NCBI GenBank assembly: GCA_002501205.1
Contig: DLRW01000066.1
Span: 1-27,243, forward strand
Length of the DNA: 27,243 bases
DNA from: Flavobacteriales bacterium UBA7878
Lineage (GTDB): Bacteria > Bacteroidota > Bacteroidia > Flavobacteriales > Schleiferiaceae
Direction of reading: 5' to 3'
Of this stretch, positions 17,514-24,856 are shown in pieces; the stretch's first letter is position 1; the number at the start of each line of letters is the position of its first letter. The translations under genes and the position numbers were made by a program. The notes beneath the pieces were generated by a model. The model was not told the DNA's origin and did no database searches. It saw only the letters and a program-made list of their open reading frames with translations.

Positions 17514-17644
17514 AATAGCTTGATTGGTCTTATCCCCGAAAATAGTCATTAATCGGCAGGATGAAGAGCTACAATAAAACTCTGACTCCCTACTTTGGTT
17601 CAGTACAAGCTTGAATATGTTTAAACAATAGCTAAATTGGAGCT

Positions 17645-18682
17645 ATGAAATGGCGCTTTCTCAAATACCTGATGGCCTATTCCTTACCCTTGGCGGTTTT
17701 CCTATCTATGCAAAGGGAAGGACTGCTGGCTTATATGCCTTTGTTTTACGCCTTTTTAGTGGTTCCCTTATTGGAATTGTTCTTTGCACCGAATCCGGCA
17801 AACCTCGATAAACAAAGAGAAGAGATGATCAAGGAAGATCCCTGGTACGATCGTTTGTTGTACCTGATGGTGCCCATTCAATTAGCATTGCTGCTTTATT
17901 TCCTTTGGGACCTTAGTGATAATACTTACGATAGTCTCACCTTTTGGGGACGAATAACGGCCATGGGCCTAATGTGTGGGGTAATCGGCATTAATGTGGG
18001 CCATGAATTGGGTCATCGTCGCAAGAAATATGAGCAAGTATTGGCGAAAATCCTTTTGAGCACCAGCCTTTATGTGCATTTCTTCACCGAGCACAACTTT
18101 GGACATCACCGCAATGTGGCCACACCGGAAGATCCCGCCTCTGCTCGCTATAAGGAGAGTCTTTATGCCTTTTGGCTGCGCAGTATTATATTTTCCTATC
18201 TGCATGCCTGGAAAATTCAAGCCCAATTATTGAAGTCCCGAAAAAAGTCATTTTGGTCTTCTTCGAATGAATTGTTGCTGTGGTCATTAATTCAGCTCAT
18301 TGCCTTGACCGCCATTTTTCTATTCTTCGGATTAGAAAGTCTATTAGCCTTTTTAGCAGCTGCCTTATTTGGAGCCTTATTGCTAGAAACCGTTAATTAC
18401 ATTGAGCATTACGGACTAAGCCGCAAAAAAGTAAGCGAACATCGCTATGAAAAGGCAGAGGCCGAACACAGCTGGAACAGTGACCATATTATCGGTCGTT
18501 TGCTCTTATTCGAATTAAGCCGACACAGCGATCACCATGCCCATCCGCATCGCAAATACCAGACCCTTCAGCATCACGATCAAAGTCCGCAATTGCCTAC
18601 CGGCTATCCGGGAATGATGCTCCTCAGCACCATTCCACCCTTATGGTTTAAAGTAATGAATGGGCGAATAAAAGGCGCTTAG
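17645..18682 (+). CDS. alkB: AlkB-type membrane di-iron alkane 1-monooxygenase-like protein
   Basis: AlkB enzymes hydroxylate the terminal carbon of alkanes in the inner membrane, using electrons from rubredoxin and rubredoxin reductase. The 345-residue product has several hydrophobic segments and the full set of AlkB signatures: HELGHRR (His120, His124), EHNFGHHRNVATPEDP (His150, His154, His155), NYIEHYGL (251-258) and LSRHSDHHAHPHRKYQTL (His294, His297, His298). This pattern distinguishes AlkB from ordinary fatty acid desaturases. The chain is shorter than the 400-residue Pseudomonas enzyme. No rubredoxin is fused or nearby. The substrate could be an alkane, a fatty acyl chain or another hydrophobe. 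The gene stands alone; its stop overlaps by four bases the stop of the converging ABC-F gene. Confidence 0.88.
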   Translation: MKWRFLKYLMAYSLPLAVFLSMQREGLLAYMPLFYAFLVVPLLELFFAPNPANLDKQREEMIKEDPWYDRLLYLMVPIQLALLLYFLWDLSDNTYDSLTFWGRITAMGLMCGVIGINVGHELGHRRKKYEQVLAKILLSTSLYVHFFTEHNFGHHRNVATPEDPASARYKESLYAFWLRSIIFSYLHAWKIQAQLLKSRKKSFWSSSNELLLWSLIQLIALTAIFLFFGLESLLAFLAAALFGALLLETVNYIEHYGLSRKKVSEHRYEKAEAEHSWNSDHIIGRLLLFELSRHSDHHAHPHRKYQTLQHHDQSPQLPTGYPGMMLLSTIPPLWFKVMNGRIKGA

Positions 18683-20304
18683 GCCTTTACCGCACGCATT
18701 TCCTCGCGCTGTGCTTGAATTTTATCGCTGGCGATATAATCATCATAATCCATCATCTTATCCATAATTCCGCTGGGGAAAATCTCGATAATACGATTTG
18801 CAACGGTTTCGGTAAAGGTGTGGTCATGAGAAGTAAAGAGAATAGTCCCTTTATATTCTTGCAAGGAGTTGTTCAAAGCCTGAATAGACTCCAGGTCCAA
18901 GTGGTTGGTAGGTTCATCGAAGGTGAGGAGGTTGGCTTCTTGCAACATCATGCGCGACATCAAACAACGCATTTTCTCACCTCCGGATAGTACACGAGCC
19001 GATTTCAATACCTCTTCGCCGGTAAACAACATCTTACCTAAGAAACCACGTACATACACCTCGTCTTTGTTTTCAGAGTACTCACGTAACCAATCGATAA
19101 GGTTATCATCGGTATCGAAGAAATGTTGATGCTCGGTAGGAAGGTAAGCAGTAGTGATAGTCTGACCGTAAGTGTATTCGCCAGTATCAGCCTTGCGATC
19201 CCCATTAATGATATCAAAAAGGGCCGTAATGGCTAAGCTATTATCGCTGATCACCGCAATCTTATCACCACGGTTCACTTTAAAGTCAACATTTTGGAAG
19301 AGTAGAGTACCATCTTCAGCATGAGAAGAAAGATTGGAAACTTCCAAAATCTGATCTCCAGCTTCACGACCCTGATTAAAGATAATGGCCGGGTAGCGAC
19401 GACTGGACTGAGGCATGGCCTCCAGGTTAATCTTATCCAGTAATTTCTTACGGCTGGTAGCCTGACGAGATTTAGAGGCATTGGCGCTAAATCGCTGGAT
19501 AAACTCCTGCAATTCTTTGCGTTTCTCTTCCGCCTTTTTATTGGCAGAAGCACGCTGACGAGCCGCTAATTGTGAACTTTGATACCAGAAGCTATAGTTA
19601 CCGGTATAAAGGGAAATTTTCTTAAAGTCGATATCGGCAATATGCGTACAAACCGTGTCTAAAAAGTGACGGTCATGCGATACAACGATTACCGTATTTC
19701 GGAAGTTTAAAAGGAAGTCTTCTAACCAGGTAATGGTTTTCAAGTCCAGGTCGTTGGTAGGCTCATCGAGAATCAAAACATCCGGATTACCAAATAAAGC
19801 CTGGGCCAAAAGCACACGCACCTTTTGAGAACCCTCTAAGTCCTTTACCAGTGAATAGTGTAAAGATTCGGAAATTCCCAAACCACTAAGCAGGGCAGCG
19901 GCATCGCTCTCGGCGTTCCAGCCGTCCATTTCCGCGAATTTCTCTTCCAATTCAGAGGCTTTAATACCATCAGCTTCCGAAAAATCGGGCTTGGCATAAA
20001 GAGCATCCTTTTCCTTCATCAAATCATAAAGCTCGCGGTAACCCATTAAAACGGTATCCAAAACTTGATGATCGTTAAAAGCAGCGTGATCCTGCTTCAA
20101 AACCGCCATCCGTTTTCCGGGCTCCAGGTTCACCATACCACTATTTGGGCTGATCTCACCACTCAGAATCTTGAGGAAGGTAGATTTTCCAGCGCCATTA
20201 GCGCCAATCATACCATAGCAGTTATCGCCTAAAAACTTGAGGTTAACTTCATCAAATAAAACGCGTTTCCCGAATTGGAGCGACACATTGGATACCGTAA
20301 GCAT
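18679..20304 (-). CDS. ABC-F family ATPase (YbiT-like), second Walker A degenerate
   Basis: ABC-F proteins are soluble twin-ATPase factors that act on the ribosome during stalled translation. The 541-residue protein has NBD1 with Walker A GANGAGKST (34-42), Walker B LILDEPTND (177-185) and His210. A charged linker (about 245-300) follows in the position of the P-site tRNA interaction motif, then NBD2 with signature LSGGE (439-443), Walker B FDEPTNHLD (462-470) and His493. Two elements are degenerate: the NBD2 P-loop reads ISDNSLAIT (352-360), without the Gly-Lys-Ser/Thr core, and the NBD1 signature reads LEGSQ (156-160). In a head-to-tail ABC pair both belong to the same composite site, leaving one consensus site. 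My recollection is that related Bacteroidota proteins share this. An exact TAnnTTTG box lies upstream. Confidence 0.92.
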   Translation of the reverse strand: MLTVSNVSLQFGKRVLFDEVNLKFLGDNCYGMIGANGAGKSTFLKILSGEISPNSGMVNLEPGKRMAVLKQDHAAFNDHQVLDTVLMGYRELYDLMKEKDALYAKPDFSEADGIKASELEEKFAEMDGWNAESDAAALLSGLGISESLHYSLVKDLEGSQKVRVLLAQALFGNPDVLILDEPTNDLDLKTITWLEDFLLNFRNTVIVVSHDRHFLDTVCTHIADIDFKKISLYTGNYSFWYQSSQLAARQRASANKKAEEKRKELQEFIQRFSANASKSRQATSRKKLLDKINLEAMPQSSRRYPAIIFNQGREAGDQILEVSNLSSHAEDGTLLFQNVDFKVNRGDKIAVISDNSLAITALFDIINGDRKADTGEYTYGQTITTAYLPTEHQHFFDTDDNLIDWLREYSENKDEVYVRGFLGKMLFTGEEVLKSARVLSGGEKMRCLMSRMMLQEANLLTFDEPTNHLDLESIQALNNSLQEYKGTILFTSHDHTFTETVANRIIEIFPSGIMDKMMDYDDYIASDKIQAQREEMRAVKA

Positions 20305-20324
20305 AGCTTAATTTTTTGAGGCCG

Positions 20325-20332
20325 CAAATTTA
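20325..20332 (-). promoter_or_regulatory. TAnnTTTG -7 box upstream of the ABC-F gene
   Basis: TAAATTTG on the minus strand is an exact match to the Bacteroidota -7 consensus, 21 bases before the start codon. No clear TTG lies at the usual -33 spacing, so the call rests on the -7 box alone. The predicted leader is very short. Confidence 0.45.
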
Positions 20333-20436
20333 GTGTTTTAAGAGGGGAGGGCTAGGTCAGATCAGAATTATTTAAATCTTTAGGACCGCAGGCCCTTATT
20401 TGCGTAATTCGCGCCTCAGATTTTCCGTATAAAACC

Positions 20437-20688
20437 GTGAATTCAAAAGATATTAAATGTCCGCATTGTCATTGGAAACCCAAGCCAGGACCGCATTGGC
20501 ATTGCCTGGAATGTGGTAGTGACCTCGATCATTTCGTCAATGTTGGGCGCTGCGATCATTGTGGTTACAGTCATGATAAAACCTATTGCCTGGAAGAATT
20601 AGGGGGCTGCGGCCAGAGTTCACCGCATTTAGATTGGTACGGAAGCTTTGATCAGGATTTAGCGGAAATCGACATTTTCAATTCCTAA
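20437..20688 (+). CDS. Small double zinc-ribbon protein (83 aa)
   Basis: The protein has two Cys clusters: CPHC (8, 11) with CLEC (23, 26), and CDHC (39, 42) with Cys51 and Cys58. They suggest two zinc ribbons in tandem. It ends SSPHLDWYGSFDQDL, and I recall the SPHLDWY segment as a hallmark of a conserved, uncharacterised Bacteroidota family. The start is GTG: no ATG occurs in frame before the first Cys pair, and the next methionine is absent altogether. It is not rubredoxin, which would need CxxCG pairs in a different spacing and context. No signal peptide. Its stop overlaps the stop of the converging AlbA_2 gene by four bases. A nucleic-acid or protein-binding role is a guess. Confidence 0.8.
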   Translation: MNSKDIKCPHCHWKPKPGPHWHCLECGSDLDHFVNVGRCDHCGYSHDKTYCLEELGGCGQSSPHLDWYGSFDQDLAEIDIFNS

Positions 20689-21377
20689 TCCTCTTCTTTT
20701 AAGCGAAAACGAATGCCTTTATCACTGGCATAAAAGTCGACTACTTCCCATTTAAGGAAAAGAGCCAGGATTTTTTCTGCTCTATACATTGGGATCTTAG
20801 CGATGCGACTGAATTTGCTCACCGAGATTTCAGGATTTTCACTGAGATAATCAAAGAGCATCCTTTCTGCCGGACCATAGGCCACCAGGTTTTTTCTTTG
20901 AGTATCAGGATTGCGATCACTCATAAAGCGCAGCAATACCTTATTGGCGACGAAATTTTCATCGTCCTGACGGATATAGGCTAAAGGCGGGCCTTCCTTT
21001 TCCTTCACCTTATGCGGCCTTTCGGCGGATGGGGCTATTTCAATTCGGAGCACTATTTTCCCATCTATATCGTACAATTTGTATTGAAAGGGGACGGGAG
21101 GATCGCAATAAACATCCGCGGCTCCTTCAATCATAAAGTATTCTTCCTCGGGATCAATACCGGCAATTCGGCCATTATCCTTTACACCGATAAGCAGCCT
21201 GCCGCCATCGGTATTGGCAAAAGCGGATAAAGTTCGAGCAATCTTTAAATTACTGTCTATCCGAAACTTAAAGTCTTGTTCTTGATGTTCTCCTTCACGG
21301 ATCAAAGCATAGAGTTCTTCCGGATCACCTTCGGCCCGTTCCAGATTTCGATGATCTGCTCCGGACTGAAAATCCAT
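20685..21377 (-). CDS. AlbA_2 (Schlafen-type) domain protein with C-terminal winged helix
   Basis: The start is set at ATG 21377, which overlaps the preceding stop by one base (TGATG); the codon before it is TTG. The 230-residue protein has an AlbA_2 domain at about 15-140. It shows the charged motif EHQEQDFKFRI, then IARTLSAFANTDGGRLLIGVKDNGRIAGID, the glycine-rich signature of that family, and RPHKVKEKEGPPLAYIRQ. The C-terminal 70 residues (YGPAERMLFDYLSENPEISVSKFSRIAK onward) look like a winged helix. AlbA_2 proteins are often called ATP-binding or transcriptional regulators, and some have nuclease activity; here the function is unassigned. It follows the PhzF-family gene on the same strand and is likely co-translated with it. 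Confidence 0.85.
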   Translation of the reverse strand: MDFQSGADHRNLERAEGDPEELYALIREGEHQEQDFKFRIDSNLKIARTLSAFANTDGGRLLIGVKDNGRIAGIDPEEEYFMIEGAADVYCDPPVPFQYKLYDIDGKIVLRIEIAPSAERPHKVKEKEGPPLAYIRQDDENFVANKVLLRFMSDRNPDTQRKNLVAYGPAERMLFDYLSENPEISVSKFSRIAKIPMYRAEKILALFLKWEVVDFYASDKGIRFRLKEED

Positions 21378-22168
21378 CAAGCCTTAGCTTTAGATTGCCC
21401 TTGCACCCAAATTTGCGCTTTACCTTTTAGTAAAACCTGATTCATGTGCATTTCGCAATGAAAGCGACCTCCACGTGGACTTAATTGCAAGGCTTCCATT
21501 TCATTTTTCAATAAGCGCTCGCTCCAGAATGGGGTGAGAATAGCGTGAGAAGAACCCGTGGCATGATCTTCCAATTGTTGCACTTTCGGAACTAGGGTGC
21601 GAGATACGAAATCAACCGAATCCCCCGGTGCAGTTACGGTGTAGCCAAAGGGCTCCAATTTAGCCAGAGCTTTAAAATCGGGTTTCATTTCACGTATTGC
21701 CTGCTCCGACTTAAGGAGCACCACATCTTTATTGGAAGTGCTGAAATAATCGTGTACTTCCTGACCTAAGGCAGCTTCCAGTCCGGCAGGCATTTTTCCG
21801 TGATCGATCACTTCAATCGGTTCTATCCAGAGGAAATAATCCGCATTATCGAAGCCTATTTTTACAAAGCCATCGGCATAATGCAGCACCGCTTTAGATT
21901 CGCCTTTAATTTGATGTAAATAAGCCGCTGCGGCTAAGGAACCATGACCACAGAGGCCAATTTCCTCATCCGGAGCAAACCACCAAACCTTGTAATGGCC
22001 GGGCTTAGTTGCTTGTAAATAGGTGGTGGCGGGCTGTTGCATTTCTTGAGCCATAGCCGCCATTTCTTCAGGACTCCAGTTTTCGCTGATTTCGATTACA
22101 GCGGCGGTATTTCCTTTATAGCCTTTATCGCGATCGTGAAAAACGGTGCAGATGCAAAAATTATCCAT
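21377..22168 (-). CDS. PhzF family isomerase-like protein
   Basis: The start is set at ATG 22168 (MDNFCICTVFHDRDKGYKGN), giving 263 residues; an upstream in-frame TTG would run through a terminator hairpin. PhzF proteins fold like diaminopimelate epimerase and catalyse proton shifts. The family signatures GLCGHGSLAAAA (71-82, His75) and LEDHATGSSHA (199-209, Asp201) are clear. The position of the catalytic Glu of PhzF (Glu45, in the context SE-TF) is occupied by Ala47 in QQPATTYL. I think a PATT subfamily exists, so this is probably a lineage trait, but the phenazine-type isomerase reaction is unlikely. No phenazine genes are nearby. The gene is coupled to the AlbA_2 gene. Confidence 0.87.
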   Translation of the reverse strand: MDNFCICTVFHDRDKGYKGNTAAVIEISENWSPEEMAAMAQEMQQPATTYLQATKPGHYKVWWFAPDEEIGLCGHGSLAAAAYLHQIKGESKAVLHYADGFVKIGFDNADYFLWIEPIEVIDHGKMPAGLEAALGQEVHDYFSTSNKDVVLLKSEQAIREMKPDFKALAKLEPFGYTVTAPGDSVDFVSRTLVPKVQQLEDHATGSSHAILTPFWSERLLKNEMEALQLSPRGGRFHCEMHMNQVLLKGKAQIWVQGQSKAKA

Positions 22169-22175
22169 GGTATTT

Positions 22176-22226
22176 AAAAAAGGCCTGAAGCAGTGGGATT
22201 TAGGCTTTAGCCCTGCGTATTCAGGC
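22176..22226 (-). terminator. Terminator-like hairpin between the DEAD-box helicase and phzF-family genes
   Basis: On the minus strand GCCTGAA (22226-22220) pairs with TTCAGGC (22189-22183). Inside, GCAGGG (22216-22211) pairs with CCCACTGC (22197-22190) around one bulged A. The stem is followed at once by six T (22181-22176). The phzF-family ATG begins only seven bases later, so the element either ends the helicase message or attenuates read-through into phzF. Confidence 0.7.
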
Positions 22227-22263
22227 AAATCAGAGTTCAGTGAAAGCGGCCTAAGCCTTTAAT

Positions 22264-23634
22264 TTAAGAATCGGTTTTAGGTTTGGAATTGGAGTCCGAA
22301 TTAGGTTTCGGTCGGCGTTTGTTAAAACGGCTTTTAGGTTTAGCGGTACTGGCCGAACGAGATCCGTCTTCGGATTTAGGACCATTTTCTTTGCTTTGGT
22401 TTTGATGCCTGGGTCCCTTGTTTCTTTTTTGAGGAGGACGACCTCCTTTGCTACGACCATAATTGCGAGCACGGCGTTCGGGCTCCCGCCATTCCGGGGC
22501 TTTACCTAAGTCTTCTGGCGGACTAAGCTTTTCGTAATCCCGTTCAACGAAAGTTTCAATACGCTTGAACTTGTAAATCTCCTCTCCACTAATAAAGGTA
22601 ATGGCCATGCCCTTTGCGGCAGCGCGGGCAGTTCGACCCACTCGATGCACATAATCTTCGGCATCATTGGGAACATCGTAATTGATAACCAAGTCGATAT
22701 CTTTGATATCAATACCACGACTCAATACATCAGTAGCCACTAATATGCGAGTCTTTCGCGCTTTAAATTGAAGAAGAATCTTTTCCCTTTCACTCTGCTC
22801 ATAGTCACTGGAAATACCTTCCACATTAAGTCCCTTACGCTGTAAAGAAGCTACCAGCTTTTGAATTTTCTTCTTGGTAGAGCAGAAGATGATGATGCTT
22901 TTAAAATCGGGATACTGAGCAATGATATGACGAGCCAAGCCTTGCTTTTGCTCTTCATGGGCCATATAGACCATTTGGGTAACCCCTTCGGCCGGTTTGG
23001 ACACCGCTAAATTCACTTCAGCCGGATCCTGCAGAATTTCCTTAGCCAATTTGCGAATCTTAGGGGCCATGGTGGCGGAGAACATCAGAGATTGGCGTTG
23101 GGGCGGACATTCTTGAATAATCCGCTTAATATCATCGTAAAAGCCAATGTCGAGCATTCGATCGGCCTCATCTAAAATGAGGTATTGCAATTGATCCAGC
23201 TTCACGTATTCATTGCGAATATGGGCTAAAAGCCGACCGGGAGTAGCAATAATAATATCGGTTCCTTCGCTAAGGGCGCGACGTTCGGCTTCCCATTCAG
23301 GACCGGTTCCACCGCCATAGACGGCGTAAGAAGTAAGGTCGGAGAAATAAGCCAGACCTTGGATTTGTTGTTCAATTTGGATCGCCAATTCTCGGGTCGG
23401 ACAAAGAATAAGGCTATCAATAACCCCTTTTTTACGTTGGTCTACCAGCTTATGCAAGACGGGTAAAACAAAGGCAGCCGTTTTTCCGGTTCCGGTTTGT
23501 GCGCATCCAATAATATCCTTACCCTCCATAATCAATGGAATGGCTTGCTCCTGAATAGGGGTCGCTTCCTCAAAGTTCATATAGGAGAGCGATTCCAGAA
23601 GATCAGGATTTAAATTAAAATCTGAAAATTTCAT
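22264..23634 (-). CDS. DEAD-box RNA helicase (RhlE-like)
   Basis: This ATP-dependent RNA helicase of 456 residues probably acts in ribosome assembly, RNA decay or cold adaptation. Motifs appear in order: Q motif (ATPIQEQAI, 24-32), motif I AQTGTGKT (45-52), PTRELA (79-84), TPGRL (131-135), DEAD (155-158), SAT (186-188), then in domain 2 IIFCSTKK, RGIDIKDIDLVINYD and HRVGRTARA. The final 75 residues are low-complexity and very rich in Arg, Lys, Gly, Ser and Pro, a basic RNA-binding tail like that of RhlE/CsdA-type enzymes. A 188-base divergent region separates it from the lipoprotein gene at 23823 and contains an inverted repeat in its leader. A strong hairpin terminator follows. Confidence 0.94.
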   Translation of the reverse strand: MKFSDFNLNPDLLESLSYMNFEEATPIQEQAIPLIMEGKDIIGCAQTGTGKTAAFVLPVLHKLVDQRKKGVIDSLILCPTRELAIQIEQQIQGLAYFSDLTSYAVYGGGTGPEWEAERRALSEGTDIIIATPGRLLAHIRNEYVKLDQLQYLILDEADRMLDIGFYDDIKRIIQECPPQRQSLMFSATMAPKIRKLAKEILQDPAEVNLAVSKPAEGVTQMVYMAHEEQKQGLARHIIAQYPDFKSIIIFCSTKKKIQKLVASLQRKGLNVEGISSDYEQSEREKILLQFKARKTRILVATDVLSRGIDIKDIDLVINYDVPNDAEDYVHRVGRTARAAAKGMAITFISGEEIYKFKRIETFVERDYEKLSPPEDLGKAPEWREPERRARNYGRSKGGRPPQKRNKGPRHQNQSKENGPKSEDGSRSASTAKPKSRFNKRRPKPNSDSNSKPKTDS

Positions 23635-23647
23635 AGTACATCATATG

Positions 23648-23667
23648 CCTCGATTTCGGCATCGAGG
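23648..23667 (-). promoter_or_regulatory. Inverted repeat in the leader of the DEAD-box helicase gene
   Basis: CCTCGAT (23648-23654) and ATCGAGG (23661-23667) form a perfect 7-bp stem with a six-base loop, 13 bases upstream of the helicase ATG. In RNA it would sit close to the ribosome landing site. No T-run follows. It could be an operator or a translation-control hairpin; both are inference. Confidence 0.35.
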
Positions 23668-23822
23668 GCTAAGGTCTTAAATAATCAGCGTATTGCGATT
23701 GTGAGATTGGAAATTCATGAAAGGTAGTTTGTTAACAAAGTAGAACTCTTTCTGTTTTGGAAAATATTTCCGGCTTAAGCTTTCAGCACTTAACTTAGCG
23801 GCAAAGCCAAATTCAATTTTAG

Positions 23823-24320
23823 ATGCGTAAATATCTTCTTTGGGCCCTAGTGCCTTTATTTATGGCCTGTCAGAATACCGTTCAGGATAAAGGCCAGAAA
23901 CTATCTTTTGCCATGTCGGGTGATATGCTTTTCGCTGGATCCAACACTTTACAAGGTAAAAGTGAGATCGATCTGCAAAACCTGGCCGAGAATATTGATG
24001 TTAATGTCGATGCAATTAAATCGGTGAAAGTTTCTGCCGCCAAGGTGGGCCTAAGTCCGGATCATCAGAAATTCACTGAGAGTGTTCTTTTACAGGTGCT
24101 TAGCGATAATGTGGAAATGGCTTCTATTGGCACCTTAAATCCTGTACCAGAATCTGGAGCATTGGAGCTTAGCTTAGCTGAAGATGTGGATTTAAAGCCA
24201 TATTTAGAAGATGAAGGCATGACCTGGGTATTGGATATCAATATCAGCGAAGACCATATGGACCTTATGCCTGCCAAAGGTGAAGTTCATTTAATTATCG
24301 ATTATATAGACTCTAAATAA
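23823..24320 (+). CDS. Hypothetical lipoprotein (165 aa)
   Basis: The protein starts with a lipoprotein signal (MRKYLLWALVPLFMAC, Cys16 lipidated). The mature part of about 150 residues alternates short hydrophobic strands with acidic turns and has no recognisable motif; its only Cys is the lipidated one. It ends KGEVHLIIDYIDSK, so it looks like a compact beta-sandwich anchored in the envelope. I do not recognise a family. The DUF2147 gene begins seven bases after its stop, so the two are probably co-transcribed. The bases before its start share the 13-mer CTTAACTTAGCGG with the GIN-domain lipoprotein gene. Confidence 0.75.
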   Translation: MRKYLLWALVPLFMACQNTVQDKGQKLSFAMSGDMLFAGSNTLQGKSEIDLQNLAENIDVNVDAIKSVKVSAAKVGLSPDHQKFTESVLLQVLSDNVEMASIGTLNPVPESGALELSLAEDVDLKPYLEDEGMTWVLDINISEDHMDLMPAKGEVHLIIDYIDSK

Positions 24321-24327
24321 TAAACCC

Positions 24328-24780
24328 ATGAGAAACTTGATGTATAGCTTGTTAGTGAGCGTGTTTAGCATTGGATTAGCCAGTGCTCAGGAAGATGGTG
24401 ATCGCCTGATTGGAGTGTGGCAGCCCAGTGCCGGTAATGCCTATGTGAAGATTGAAAAGATTGGCAATAAATACTACGGTCGTATTGTTTGGTTAAAGGA
24501 GCCTAATAATGAAGAGGGTGAGCCTAAAACAGACGTTAATAATCCTGATGAATCACTGCGTACTACGCCCTTAAAGGGTTATCGTATGCTCAAAGATTTT
24601 GTGTGGGATGCAGAGGAGAAGATCTGGAAAGACGGCACTATTTACGATCCTAAAAATGGTACCACTTATAGCTGTAAAATCGAATTAACTGAGGAAAACA
24701 AAATTGAAGTTCGGGGTTTTGTGGGTACCGCCGTTTTTGGCCGTACCGATGTTTGGACCCGTTTGGTGAAAAAGAAATAA
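24328..24780 (+). CDS. DUF2147 domain-containing exported protein
   Basis: The 150-residue protein has a signal peptide of about 20 residues (MRNLMYSLLVSVFSIGLASA). The mature domain has the DUF2147 pattern: GVWQPSAGNAYVKIEKIGNKYYGRIVWL, then a Pro/Asn/Glu-rich loop, a KGYRMLKDFVW segment and WKDGTIYDPKNGTTYSCKIEL, ending with GFVGTAVFGRTDVWTRL. The domain is a small beta-barrel of unknown function found widely in Bacteroidota and Proteobacteria. It lies seven bases after the hypothetical lipoprotein gene and ends at a bidirectional terminator. Confidence 0.88.
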   Translation: MRNLMYSLLVSVFSIGLASAQEDGDRLIGVWQPSAGNAYVKIEKIGNKYYGRIVWLKEPNNEEGEPKTDVNNPDESLRTTPLKGYRMLKDFVWDAEEKIWKDGTIYDPKNGTTYSCKIELTEENKIEVRGFVGTAVFGRTDVWTRLVKKK

Positions 24781-24800
24781 AGCTTTTATTCTTTGCATCA

Positions 24801-24835
24801 AAAAAGCCGCCTTGGACTATCCGAGGCGGCTTTTT
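24801..24835. terminator. Bidirectional Rho-independent terminator
   Basis: A 15-bp stem (24801-24815 with 24821-24835), with one G-T position and a five-base loop, has an A5 run at its left base and a T5 run at its right. It can therefore end transcription of both the DUF2147 gene and the converging outer-membrane protein gene. Confidence 0.9.
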
Positions 24836-24856
24836 GCATTTTGTTTTGTAATTGAA

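Noticed and set aside
20437..20688. Candidate rubredoxin partner for the AlkB-like enzyme
   Set aside because: The cysteine spacing (C8-C11, C23-C26, C39-C42, C51-C58) and His/Pro-rich context fit double zinc ribbons, not the rubredoxin CxxCG...CPxCG fold.
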